Source: Phycisphaeraceae bacterium (lineage in GTDB: Bacteria > Planctomycetota > Phycisphaerae > Phycisphaerales > Phycisphaeraceae). Taken from it: a stretch of DNA of 64,000 bases. Numbering within the stretch: the first letter of the stretch is position 1; each line of letters starts with the position of its first letter. Both the position numbers and the translations under genes were made by a program. Location: assembly GCA_020849625.1 (NCBI GenBank), contig JADLFV010000021.1, positions 1-64,000 of the forward strand, given 5' to 3'. Positions 1 to 8,457 of this stretch are shown here, piece by piece. The notes beneath the pieces were generated by a model. It was not told the DNA's origin, did no database searches, and was given only the letters and a program-made list of their open reading frames with translations.

Positions 1-256
1 CGATCAGCCCGATGTACTGCTCGAGCGGATCGGTCTTGCGGGCGATGTTGTCGTAGACGCGGTGCACCTGCTGCTCCATGCTGCTGACCTGCGGGGGCAG
101 GAGGCCCTGGAGCTGAAACTGCTCGCGTTCCAGTTCGGTGAAGGCGGTGCCCTTGTTCAGCAGCGGCTCATTCAGCAGGGCGTAGCCGCGCAGGGTGACC
201 GGTTGCGGCTCGTGCTGAGCCGGGTGCGTTTCACGGAATGGCGTTGGCTTGGACAT
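1..256 (-). CDS. NAD-dependent malic enzyme, N-terminal part (truncated by window start)
   Basis: Reverse-strand reading from ATG at 256..254: MSKPTPFRETHPAQHEPQPVTLRGYALLNEPLLNKGTAFTELEREQFQLQGLLPPQVSSMEQQVHRVYDNIARKTDPLEQYIGLI; the LLN.PLLNKGTAFT..ER..F.L.GLLPP pattern is typical of malic enzyme N-termini. Confidence 0.85.
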   Translation of the reverse strand, partial: MSKPTPFRETHPAQHEPQPVTLRGYALLNEPLLNKGTAFTELEREQFQLQGLLPPQVSSMEQQVHRVYDNIARKTDPLEQYIGLI

Positions 257-415
257 GTGAGTTCCCCACTTGTCGATGGATGAGCGACGTCAGAAGCGGG
301 CAGATTGTCAAAGGATACCTCAAGGTGCTGAGGGTCGCCGCGACGGCCCGAGCGGCGAGCATTCATTTTTCAAATGGCATGTACTCGGCTGGAACGAGAC
401 TGATACAATGTCCGC

Positions 416-1663
416 ATGCTGCCAGCGTTGATTGTCGTATCCGTGTTGGGGTTGATCGCCATTGCGGTCTGTGCGTACCTGTGGGCCGACCGCCGGGCGG
501 CGGTGTCGCGCTACATCCAGATGCAGGCCGAGCGCGACGAAGCCGAGCAGCAGGCGGAGACTTTCAAGCAGCAGATCGTGGAGATGGCGGAGAAGCTGAC
601 CGTCTTCAAGACGCGCAGCGACGGCCTGCCCGATCAGTTCAAATCCCTGGCTGTCGACGTGCTCAAGCAGACCTCCGAGCAACTGGTCAAGCTGAACAAG
701 CTCACCTTCGAGGGCGAACAGAAGGAACTGGAGGGCATGGTCAAGCCCATCCAGGACGCCCTGGAAAAGAGCAGCAAACAACTGGCGGAAATCGAAAAAG
801 AGCGCAAGCAGGACAAAGGCGGCTTGCAGGAAATGCTCACCGCCATGGCAGCCGACCAGAAACAGTTGCGCAGCGAAACCGCCAACCTGGTCAAAGCCCT
901 GCGCCGGCCGGAGGTGCGCGGGCGCTGGGGCGAACTGCAACTGAAGCGCGTGGCGGAACTGGCGGGGATGATCGATCACTGCGATTTCGCCGAGCAGGTG
1001 GCGACCGCCGACGGCAAGCGGCCGGACATGGTGGTGCACCTGCCCGCGGGCCGCGATATCGTCATCGACGCCAAGACGCCACTGGACGCTTATCTGAGCG
1101 CCATGGAGAGCGAGCAGGACGATGATCGCCAGAAGCACCTGGCTGCGCACCTGCGGCACATCGAACAGAAGGTGGCGGAGCTTTCAGCCAAGAGCTACCA
1201 GTCGCAGTTCAAGCGCAGCCCGGACTTCGTGGTGCTGTTCATTCCCGGCGAAGCGTTCCTGCAGGCGGCGGTGCAGGTGGAGCCGACGCTGATCGAAACC
1301 GCGATGAGCCGGGGCGTGGTGATCGCTTCGCCCTGCATCCTGATCTCACTGCTGAAGGCGGTGGCCATCGGCTGGCAGGAGCAGAAGCTGTCGGAAAACG
1401 CCGAGCAAATCAAACAGTTGGGCATCGAGATGCATAAGCGGATCGCGGTGTTCATCGAGCACCTGGTGCGCCTGGGCCGCTCCATGACCGCCTGCAACGG
1501 TCACTACAACAGCCTGGTCGGTTCACTGGAAGCCAACCTGCTGCCGCACGCCCGCAAGTTCAAGGAATTCGGCGCTGACAGCAACAAGGAGCTGCCGGCC
1601 GAGGGGCAGGTGCCGCTGATCGAGACATTTGTGCGTGAAGTGACGCAGCAGGTGGAGGCTTGA
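416..1663 (+). CDS. rmuC: DNA recombination protein RmuC
   Basis: Coiled-coil N-terminus, then RRPEVRGRWGELQLKRVAELAGM and IVIDAKTPLDAY motifs of RmuC. Confidence 0.93.
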   Translation: MLPALIVVSVLGLIAIAVCAYLWADRRAAVSRYIQMQAERDEAEQQAETFKQQIVEMAEKLTVFKTRSDGLPDQFKSLAVDVLKQTSEQLVKLNKLTFEGEQKELEGMVKPIQDALEKSSKQLAEIEKERKQDKGGLQEMLTAMAADQKQLRSETANLVKALRRPEVRGRWGELQLKRVAELAGMIDHCDFAEQVATADGKRPDMVVHLPAGRDIVIDAKTPLDAYLSAMESEQDDDRQKHLAAHLRHIEQKVAELSAKSYQSQFKRSPDFVVLFIPGEAFLQAAVQVEPTLIETAMSRGVVIASPCILISLLKAVAIGWQEQKLSENAEQIKQLGIEMHKRIAVFIEHLVRLGRSMTACNGHYNSLVGSLEANLLPHARKFKEFGADSNKELPAEGQVPLIETFVREVTQQVEA

Positions 1664-1841
1664 TTGAACCGCAGAGACGCGGAGGACGCAGAGGAAGACA
1701 AAAACAGAGAAGGAAGGCAGGAAGACAGGAACCGCAGATTTCGCAGATGACGCAGATTAAGAAGTAAAAATCTGCGTCATCTGCGAAATCTGCGGTTTTT
1801 TTACTGTCTTCCTCTGCGTCCTCCGCGTCTCTGCGGTTCAA
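1664..1841. repeat. Word-repeat palindrome, family A (CCGCAGAGACGCGGAGGACGCAGAG / CCGCAGATTTCGCAGATGACGCAGATT)
   Basis: Nested inverted arms between rmuC stop and UDP-sugar dehydrogenase. Confidence 0.92.
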
Positions 1842-1847
1842 CTTGAT

Positions 1848-3158
1848 TCACGCATTGACCACAACCGCTTTGCCGGGTTTGGTCCGTCGCATCACGCCGC
1901 GGGTGTCGATCACCAGTTTGGCGCAGTCGGCGATCTGCTGCCAGTCGCAGGCGTCGTGGTGGGTGGCGATTAGGACCGCGTCGTAACCAGCCAAAGTCTG
2001 AGGCGATAACGCCACGCTCTGCATCTTCAGATCGTGGCGGCGCATGCGATGGGTCTGCGGCACGTGTGGGTCGTGATAGTCCACTTCCGCGCCGAGCGCG
2101 GAGAGCTTCTCGATCAACTCGAAGCTCGGGCTCTCGCGCACGTCGTCCACGTTGGGCTTGTAGGCCAGCCCCACCACCAGCACGCGCGAACCTTTCACCG
2201 GCTTGCCCTGTTCGCCCAGCGCCGCGGCCACGCGACGCACCACGTAGTCGGGCATCTCGTGATTCACGCGGCCGGCCAACTCGATGAACTGCGTGCTCAA
2301 GCCCAGCTCGCGGGCTTTCCAGGTCAGGTAAAAAGGATCGATCGGTATGCAGTGACCACCTAACCCCGGCCCGGGATAGAACGGCTGATAGCCGAAGGGT
2401 TTGGTGGCCGCGGCATCGATCACCTGCCAGACGTCGATACCCATCTGGTCAAGGATGACTTTCAGTTCGTTGACCAGGGCGATGTTGACCGAGCGATAGA
2501 CGTTCTCCAGGATCTTGGCAGCCTCGGCGATCTCGGCGCTGGCGACGGGGATGACGGTCTTGATGGCCTGGCGGTAGAGCAGCGTAGCGATGGAGCCGGA
2601 GGTTTCGTCGATGCCGCCGACGAGTTTGGGGATCGTGGCGGTGGTGGTGCCGGCGCGGCCGGGATCTTCGCGCTCGGGTGAGTAGGCCAGGTAGTAATCG
2701 CTTCCGCAGACCAGGCCGGTGGCGTCCAGCAGCGGCTGCATCACCTCGCGCGTGGTGCCGGGATAGGTGGTTGACTCCAGCACCACCAGTTGCCCTTGGC
2801 GCAGGGTTTTGGCGATAGCCCGCGTGGTGTCTTCGATGAACGAAAGGTCCGGCTCCAGGTGCCTGCCCAGCGGCGTGGGCACGCAGATCAGCAGGCCGTC
2901 AGCTTCCGATAACCGCGCCATGTCGGACGTGGCCTGGAAGCGGTCCGATTTCGACATTTCCGAGACGAAGTCAGCCCCCAGGTGCTTGAGATAGTTTTCC
3001 CCGGCATGGAGCATTTCCACCTTCCGGGGGTCGATGTCGAATCCCAGCACGGGGAAGCCGGCATCGAAGAAACTTCGCAGCAAAGGCAGCCCCACGTAGC
3101 CCAAAGCCACGACGCCGACGCGGAAACTGCGGTCCAGGATGGCCTGCTCGTGTTGCAA
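1848..3158 (-). CDS. Nucleotide sugar dehydrogenase (UDP-GlcNAc/UDP-Glc 6-dehydrogenase, WbpA-like)
   Basis: GYVGLPL Rossmann motif, ESTTYPGTTREV, YSPEREDPGR, GGHCIPIDPFYL, GLAYKPNVDDVRESPS. Confidence 0.92.
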   Translation of the reverse strand: MQHEQAILDRSFRVGVVALGYVGLPLLRSFFDAGFPVLGFDIDPRKVEMLHAGENYLKHLGADFVSEMSKSDRFQATSDMARLSEADGLLICVPTPLGRHLEPDLSFIEDTTRAIAKTLRQGQLVVLESTTYPGTTREVMQPLLDATGLVCGSDYYLAYSPEREDPGRAGTTTATIPKLVGGIDETSGSIATLLYRQAIKTVIPVASAEIAEAAKILENVYRSVNIALVNELKVILDQMGIDVWQVIDAAATKPFGYQPFYPGPGLGGHCIPIDPFYLTWKARELGLSTQFIELAGRVNHEMPDYVVRRVAAALGEQGKPVKGSRVLVVGLAYKPNVDDVRESPSFELIEKLSALGAEVDYHDPHVPQTHRMRRHDLKMQSVALSPQTLAGYDAVLIATHHDACDWQQIADCAKLVIDTRGVMRRTKPGKAVVVNA

Positions 3159-3209
3159 GGCCGGCCATTATAGAATGGTGGATTCGTTTGGCGAGGAGGG
3201 GAGGGGGAA

Positions 3210-3302
3210 TGTCTGATGGCTGATTGCTGATTGCTGATGTCAGAAGCGGTACGAACCACAATGTCTTAACATCAGCAATCCGCAATCAGACATCAGCAAT
3301 TG
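3210..3302. repeat. Word-repeat palindrome, family F (CTGATTGCTGATTGCTGAT / ATCAGCAATCCGCAATCAG)
   Basis: Inverted arms in intergenic DNA. Confidence 0.85.
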
Positions 3303-3370
3303 GCTCAGGATTCCTGGCCCCGCCTGTGGTGGTCGGCCGATAGAGACAGCAGAAGGAAGCGTGGTGTGCC

Positions 3371-3643
3371 ATGTCCGATGAAATGGATCACGGATCGCCC
3401 TCGTGCCCGTACCTGGAAGCGGGCGATCTTCGTTGCGGCCACCGCTTCACCCTGCCGCGCATGGACCAGGCGTTCGGCGTGTGCATGAGCGGCTGGCGCA
3501 GTTGCCCGATTTACCTGATGCTCACCCGCGAGCAGGCGCAACGTGAAAACCACTCCCACGCCATCCAGGTCACGGTCCGCCACGGCGAATACCTCGCCGG
3601 CCGCGTCGGAACGGTCGGCCCGCTTCGACCCACCGGTTCGTGA
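3371..3643 (+). CDS. Small Cys-containing hypothetical protein
   Basis: 90-aa ORF with CPYL..C and C..CPIY; overlaps the annotated 5' end of xerD by 100 bp, so one start is probably wrong. Confidence 0.4.
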   Translation: MSDEMDHGSPSCPYLEAGDLRCGHRFTLPRMDQAFGVCMSGWRSCPIYLMLTREQAQRENHSHAIQVTVRHGEYLAGRVGTVGPLRPTGS

Positions 3644-4514
3644 TTTTCTCTCCTACTGCAAGGTCGAGTGCGGCTTCGCCTCCGCCACGCTGGCCGCTTA
3701 CAGCGCGGACCTGCGCGATCTGACGCAGTGGATGATCGACGCGCACTGCGACAAGGCTTGGTCGCAACTGACCATCGAGCGCATCGGAGCGCACCTGCGC
3801 TTTCTGGAGCAGCGCGGGCTGAACGTCTCGTCCATCGCCCGTCACGTGGCGGTGCTGCGCGTGTTCTGCCGCTTCCTGCATTCCTCGGGCTACATCCCCA
3901 GCAATCCCTGCGAACTGCTGACCCAACCCGCACGCTGGCAGCGCTTGCCCAACGTGCTGGCCGCCGAGCAGGTCGCCAAACTCATCGCCGCGCCCGATCC
4001 GGAAGACCCGCTCTGCCTGCGCGACGTGGCCATGCTGGAGTTGATGTATGCCGCGGGTTTGCGGGCCAGCGAGGTGGCGACGATAGAGATCGATCGGCTG
4101 CACTTCGACCTGGGCGTCGTGCGCGTTCTGGGCAAAGGTGACAAGGAACGCATCGTGCCCATCGGCAGGCCCGCCCAACAAGCCGCCGAGCGCTACCTGA
4201 AGGACCTGCGCCCGAAACTGCTGCGCCCGACCAAGCCCACCGATCGCCTGCTGCTGTCGCGCACCGGCTCACCCATCACCCGCGTGGTGGTCTGGCAGAT
4301 CATCAAACGTCACGCCCTGCGGGCCGGCCTTCACGACGTGCACCCGCACCTGCTGCGGCACAGCTTCGCCACCCACCTCCTGGCCGGCGGCGCCGACCTG
4401 CGCGTGGTGCAGGAACTGCTGGGCCACAGCAACATCAACACCACGCAGATTTACACCCACGTCGATCGCACGCATCTGAAGAAGGTGGTGGCGCGCTGCC
4501 ATCCGAGGCCGTAG
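3543..4514 (+). CDS. xerD: Tyrosine recombinase XerD/XerC
   Basis: HPHLLRHSFATHLLAGGADLRVVQELLGHSNINTTQIYTHVD catalytic region; SAM-like N-terminal core-binding domain. Confidence 0.9.
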   Translation: MKTTPTPSRSRSATANTSPAASERSARFDPPVRDFLSYCKVECGFASATLAAYSADLRDLTQWMIDAHCDKAWSQLTIERIGAHLRFLEQRGLNVSSIARHVAVLRVFCRFLHSSGYIPSNPCELLTQPARWQRLPNVLAAEQVAKLIAAPDPEDPLCLRDVAMLELMYAAGLRASEVATIEIDRLHFDLGVVRVLGKGDKERIVPIGRPAQQAAERYLKDLRPKLLRPTKPTDRLLLSRTGSPITRVVVWQIIKRHALRAGLHDVHPHLLRHSFATHLLAGGADLRVVQELLGHSNINTTQIYTHVDRTHLKKVVARCHPRP

Positions 4515-4518
4515 GGCG

Positions 4519-4648
4519 GGAAATTCGAAACTCGAAATCCGAGACTCGAAATAAATCCAAAATCACAAACTCGAAGCCGGATGACGACTATTTGAGTTTT
4601 GCGGTTTGGAGTTTATTTCGAGTTTCGAGTTTCGGATTTCGAGTTTCC
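4519..4648. repeat. Word-repeat palindrome, family B (AAATTCGAAACTCGAAATCCGAG / CGAGTTTCGGATTTCGAGTTT)
   Basis: Inverted arms between convergent genes. Confidence 0.9.
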
Positions 4649-4650
4649 CC

Positions 4651-5571
4651 CTACTCCTCCTCCACCCGCACAAGCTGGTCCTGCACCGTCTCCTCCTGCT
4701 TCTGCACCAGTGAGCCGTTGGGCAGATTGATGGTGACGGTGGTGCGCAGGGTCTGGGTGATGTTGCGGGCGGCTGCTTCGCCGCGCGAGAGGTCGAAGAC
4801 CACCTGCTCGAAGCGCTGGCCGGCATCCTGTTTCATGTCCACCTTAGGACCGTCGGCGCCCAGGTCGGGCTTCTCGAACTCCAGCTTCACCTTCGACTCG
4901 CCACTGATCATGGCCACCGGCACGCCCGCCAGGTCGCCCACGTCGTCGAGCTTGTAGGTGGTTGACAACTCCAGCTTGCCCATGTCGTGGTTCCAGGTCG
5001 GACTGACGGACCAGGTGGCGTCCACCGCAGCCTCGGCCGGCGCCGCGATCAGCGTGGCCAGGTAGCTGGCAGCTTCCTGGAAATCCGCTTCGTCGTAAGT
5101 GTCTTTGTCGCCGCCCAGGGCCTTGTTGATGGGCGCGAAGCCGGTGACTTTGCCGATCGAGCCGTCGGCTTCCACCTGCACGCTGATGGGTTTGCCAGCC
5201 ATGGCCTTGACGAAGGCGTCGCCCTGCTCCCAGTCGCCACCGCCTTTGCGCGAGTCAGCTTTGCCGGTCTGGCTGCCTTCGACTTCGAACTCAGCAGCGA
5301 TCCATTCGAAGGTCATCGTGCAGTCAGCCGAACCATCGCTGCGCAGCTTGTCCACTCGCCAACTGATCTGGCCGGTGACCGTCTCGTGCATCTTCACGCT
5401 GCGCTCGTTGCCCAGCATCTGCTGCGTGGCGGTCTGATCGCGCCGGGTCCAGAACTCGTAGGTGCTGGCCTGCCCGGCCGCCAGCCTGGGCCGCAGATCG
5501 ACCGCCTGCTCCTGGGCCGAAGCCGTGGCGCTGACAATCAACAGGCACGTGATCGACATGATCGTTCGCAT
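4651..5571 (-). CDS. Secreted hypothetical protein (DUF6263-like)
   Basis: Signal peptide MRTIMSITCLLIVSATASA; beta-rich repeated STYKLDDVGD.AGVPVAMISGESKV. Confidence 0.65.
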   Translation of the reverse strand: MRTIMSITCLLIVSATASAQEQAVDLRPRLAAGQASTYEFWTRRDQTATQQMLGNERSVKMHETVTGQISWRVDKLRSDGSADCTMTFEWIAAEFEVEGSQTGKADSRKGGGDWEQGDAFVKAMAGKPISVQVEADGSIGKVTGFAPINKALGGDKDTYDEADFQEAASYLATLIAAPAEAAVDATWSVSPTWNHDMGKLELSTTYKLDDVGDLAGVPVAMISGESKVKLEFEKPDLGADGPKVDMKQDAGQRFEQVVFDLSRGEAAARNITQTLRTTVTINLPNGSLVQKQEETVQDQLVRVEEE

Positions 5572-5630
5572 GGTGGTTCACCTTTCATTCACGGCGACGC
5601 TGGAAAACACGTTAGAGCAGAAAAAAGAAT

Positions 5631-5780
5631 TCACCGCAGAGGACGCAGAGTGCACAGAGAAAGACAGGAACCACAGATTGCGCAGATTTTTTGCTCTGAA
5701 TCTGCGTCATCTGCGCAATCTGCGGTTTCTTTCACTTTTTGCATTTCTTCTCTGCGTCCTCTGCGTTCTCTGCGGTGAAA
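5631..5780. repeat. Word-repeat palindrome, family A
   Basis: TCACCGCAGAGGACGCAGAG ... CTCTGCGTCCTCTGCGTTCTCTGCGGTGA with inner GCAGATT words. Confidence 0.9.
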
Positions 5781-5795
5781 TCTGGTTCTTTTCCT

Positions 5796-6374
5796 CTACC
5801 GCCAAATTCCTTCCGGGGGCGGCTCCTGGTTGTTCAAGGTCAGCCACTGTACGTCCTGAATCTGCCAGTGATCCTGATCCACCTGCCGCCAGGTCAGCAG
5901 CCAGGAGGTGTTCATCGCTGGTGCGCCGCTGCGCTCGGTATTGGTGCGCACGGTCAGATGGGCGATCGCCACGCCCGGCCGGGTCACCTCTACGTCCAGG
6001 CTGCGCATCGTCTGCTGCGTGACTTCGAAACGATGCACCGCCTCGGCCAGTTCCAGCGGCAACGGTTGCAGCAGGGTGAGCGTGATGCCGTTGGGCAGGC
6101 GCACCGCGGCGTCCGGGCGAATCAACTGCTGCAACGTGGCGGCATCCAGCGGCACGGTGGCGTCCAGCACGCGCTGCGTCAACCGCTCGACCACTTCCCG
6201 ATCGGTGGTCACCAGCGTCGCGGTGATGAACACGCCCACCGCCGCCGCCAGCAGCACCCCCGCCACCACGATGGGGCTGCGCTTGCGTCGGCGCAGACCC
6301 GAGATCAGCAGCGCCGCCGCCAGGCAGGACAGAACCACGATCAGCGGCCAGGGTTGTTCGAAAAGGTATCGCAT
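5796..6374 (-). CDS. Hypothetical membrane-anchored protein (two N-terminal TM segments, NTF2-like tail)
   Basis: 192-aa ORF with hydrophobic LIVVLSCLAAALLISGL and VVAGVLLAAAVGVFITATLV. Confidence 0.6.
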   Translation of the reverse strand: MRYLFEQPWPLIVVLSCLAAALLISGLRRRKRSPIVVAGVLLAAAVGVFITATLVTTDREVVERLTQRVLDATVPLDAATLQQLIRPDAAVRLPNGITLTLLQPLPLELAEAVHRFEVTQQTMRSLDVEVTRPGVAIAHLTVRTNTERSGAPAMNTSWLLTWRQVDQDHWQIQDVQWLTLNNQEPPPEGIWR

Positions 6375-6411
6375 GGGCTTGCGGACTGGAGTTTATCGGA
6401 ATGGAACGCCG

Positions 6412-8325
6412 ATGGCAGATATCGTGACGGAGATTCTACGCGCAAACTTGGCCGCCATCGCCCAGCGTCATCCCGACCTGGCCCAACGCATTGAACGCGC
6501 TTCAGCGGCAAGTCTGACCTGGTCCGAGTCCAAGGCCGGCCCGCTGACCGCTTGCATGGACTGGCAGGGCCGCAGCATCAGCCTGGCCAGCCGCTATGAC
6601 CCCATGGCCGAGGCGGACAAACTGCTGGCCGACCTCGACCGCGCCAGCACCGCCTGCGTGGTGCTGCTGGGGTTAGGCCTGGGCTATCACGCGCAGCGCG
6701 TGGCCCAGACGCTGGGCAAGGGCGTGCTGATCGTGTTCGAGCCGGACGTGACGCTGTGGCGTGCGGTGCTGGAGCGCATCGATCACAGCCGGTGGCTGGG
6801 CGCCAAGAGCGTGGTGCTGGGCGACGATCAACTGGACACGCCGCGATTGACCAAACGGCTGGAAGGTTTCGCGGGGATGGTGACGCAGGGCACCAAAATC
6901 ATCACCCATCCGCCCAGTCGGCAGCGCTGCGCTGATGCGTTCAAGCGCTTCAGCCAGACGGTGACCGAGACGCTGGCCTTCTGCCGCACCAACGTCGCCA
7001 CCGCTCTGGTCAACAGCGCCCGCACGTGCAGCAATTTGGCGGGCAACCTGGCTCACTACGCGGCCGGCTCGACCACCGATGATCTGCACCGCGTGGCAAC
7101 CGGCTATCCCGCCGTGTGCGTGGGCGCGGGGCCGAGCCTGGTCAAAAACATCGACCTGTTGCGCGACCCGGTCGTGCGCCGCAACATCGTGCTGATCAGC
7201 GCCCAGACCACGCTCAAGCCGCTGCTGGCCCGCGGGATCTATCCCGACTTCGTCACCGCATTGGACTACTCGCAAATCTCCGTGCGCTTTTACGAAGACC
7301 TGCCTCCACTTCCGGGGGTGACGTTGGTCGCTGAGCCGAAGGTGCATCCCGCGGTGCTCGACGCCTTTCCCGGGCCGGTGCGTCTGACCGCCAACAAGTT
7401 CAACGATCAACTGCTGGGCCCGCTCGCCTCGCCACGCATCAACATCAGGCCCGGCGCTACGGTGGCCCACCTGTCGGTCTATCTGGCCGAGCACCTGGGC
7501 TGCGATCCGATCATCATGATCGGCCAGGACCTGGGCTTCTCCGACGGGCTCTACTACTGCCCCGGCACCGCCGCCTGGAACGTCTGGTCGAGTGAGCTGA
7601 ACCCGTTCAACAGCATCGAGATGATGGAATGGCAGCGCATCGCCCGCCACAAATCGCACCTGCGCAAGCTCGAAGACGTCAACGGCCGACCCATCTACTC
7701 CGACGAGCAGATGATCACCTACCTGCGCCAGTTCGAGCGCGATTTCGCTGAGACTTCCGCCACCATCATCGACGCCACCGAGGGCGGCCTGCCCAAGTCC
7801 CACACGCAGCGCATGACCCTGGCCGACGCTCTGCACCAATACGCCACGCGCCCCCTGCCGCATCTGCCGCCAGCCGCCATGTCGCTCGACCTTCGGAAGC
7901 TGGAGCAACTGCGCGAGCTGGTGCAGAAGCGCGTGCGCCAGGTGCATGAGATTCGTTCGACCTCGAAACAGACGATCCCCATCCTGCGGCAGATGCTCGA
8001 ACATCAGCGCGACCAGGTGCGCATGAACAAGCTGTTCGAGCGATTGAACGCCAACACGCGCAAGGTGGAAGGTGAACTGGGTGAAGCATTCGCCCTGATC
8101 AACCACGTAAACATGATCGGGGCCTTCAAGCGGATCAAGGCTGACCGCGCCATCGAGCACCAGGGCGGCAACGAACTGGACCGCCAGGCCAGCCGCATCG
8201 AGCGCGACATCGCCAACATCGAACTGCTGATTGAAGCCTGCGACGAAACGCTGCGCATCTTCGAGGAAGCAAGGACCAGACTGGACAAAGCGTGTCAACA
8301 GTTGACACAGGTGCAGGCTGCATGA
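6412..8325 (+). CDS. DUF115 / Maf-like motility-associated (flagellin glycosylation) protein
   Basis: Internal ATG at 6412 gives MADIVTEILRANLAAI...; VCVGAGPSLVKNIDLLR, IYPDFVTALDYSQIS, MIGQDLGFSDGLYYCPGTA are DUF115 hallmarks. Confidence 0.85.
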   Translation: MADIVTEILRANLAAIAQRHPDLAQRIERASAASLTWSESKAGPLTACMDWQGRSISLASRYDPMAEADKLLADLDRASTACVVLLGLGLGYHAQRVAQTLGKGVLIVFEPDVTLWRAVLERIDHSRWLGAKSVVLGDDQLDTPRLTKRLEGFAGMVTQGTKIITHPPSRQRCADAFKRFSQTVTETLAFCRTNVATALVNSARTCSNLAGNLAHYAAGSTTDDLHRVATGYPAVCVGAGPSLVKNIDLLRDPVVRRNIVLISAQTTLKPLLARGIYPDFVTALDYSQISVRFYEDLPPLPGVTLVAEPKVHPAVLDAFPGPVRLTANKFNDQLLGPLASPRINIRPGATVAHLSVYLAEHLGCDPIIMIGQDLGFSDGLYYCPGTAAWNVWSSELNPFNSIEMMEWQRIARHKSHLRKLEDVNGRPIYSDEQMITYLRQFERDFAETSATIIDATEGGLPKSHTQRMTLADALHQYATRPLPHLPPAAMSLDLRKLEQLRELVQKRVRQVHEIRSTSKQTIPILRQMLEHQRDQVRMNKLFERLNANTRKVEGELGEAFALINHVNMIGAFKRIKADRAIEHQGGNELDRQASRIERDIANIELLIEACDETLRIFEEARTRLDKACQQLTQVQAA

Positions 8326-8330
8326 ACCAC

Positions 8331-8451
8331 CCCCCTCTCCCCTTGGGAGAGGGGATGGGGGTGAGGGCCGAGGTAAGAAGAGCGAACATGATGAATCGAA
8401 GCACAACAACAGCGGCCCTCACCCCGGCCCTCTCCCAAGGGGAGAGGGAGT
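8331..8451. repeat. Word-repeat palindrome, family I (CCCCTCTCCCCTTGGGAGAGGGG...CCCTCACCCC)
   Basis: Left and right arms between DUF115 and SPASM genes. Confidence 0.88.
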
Positions 8452-8457
8452 AAGCCC

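Noticed and set aside
1560-1841. ORF with DFADDADFYFLICVICEICG
   Set aside because: Translation of a family A word-repeat palindrome, not a protein.
6673-8409. 578-aa minus-strand ORF antisense to the DUF115 gene
   Set aside because: Shadow ORF; starts inside the family I repeat and lacks any recognisable motif.
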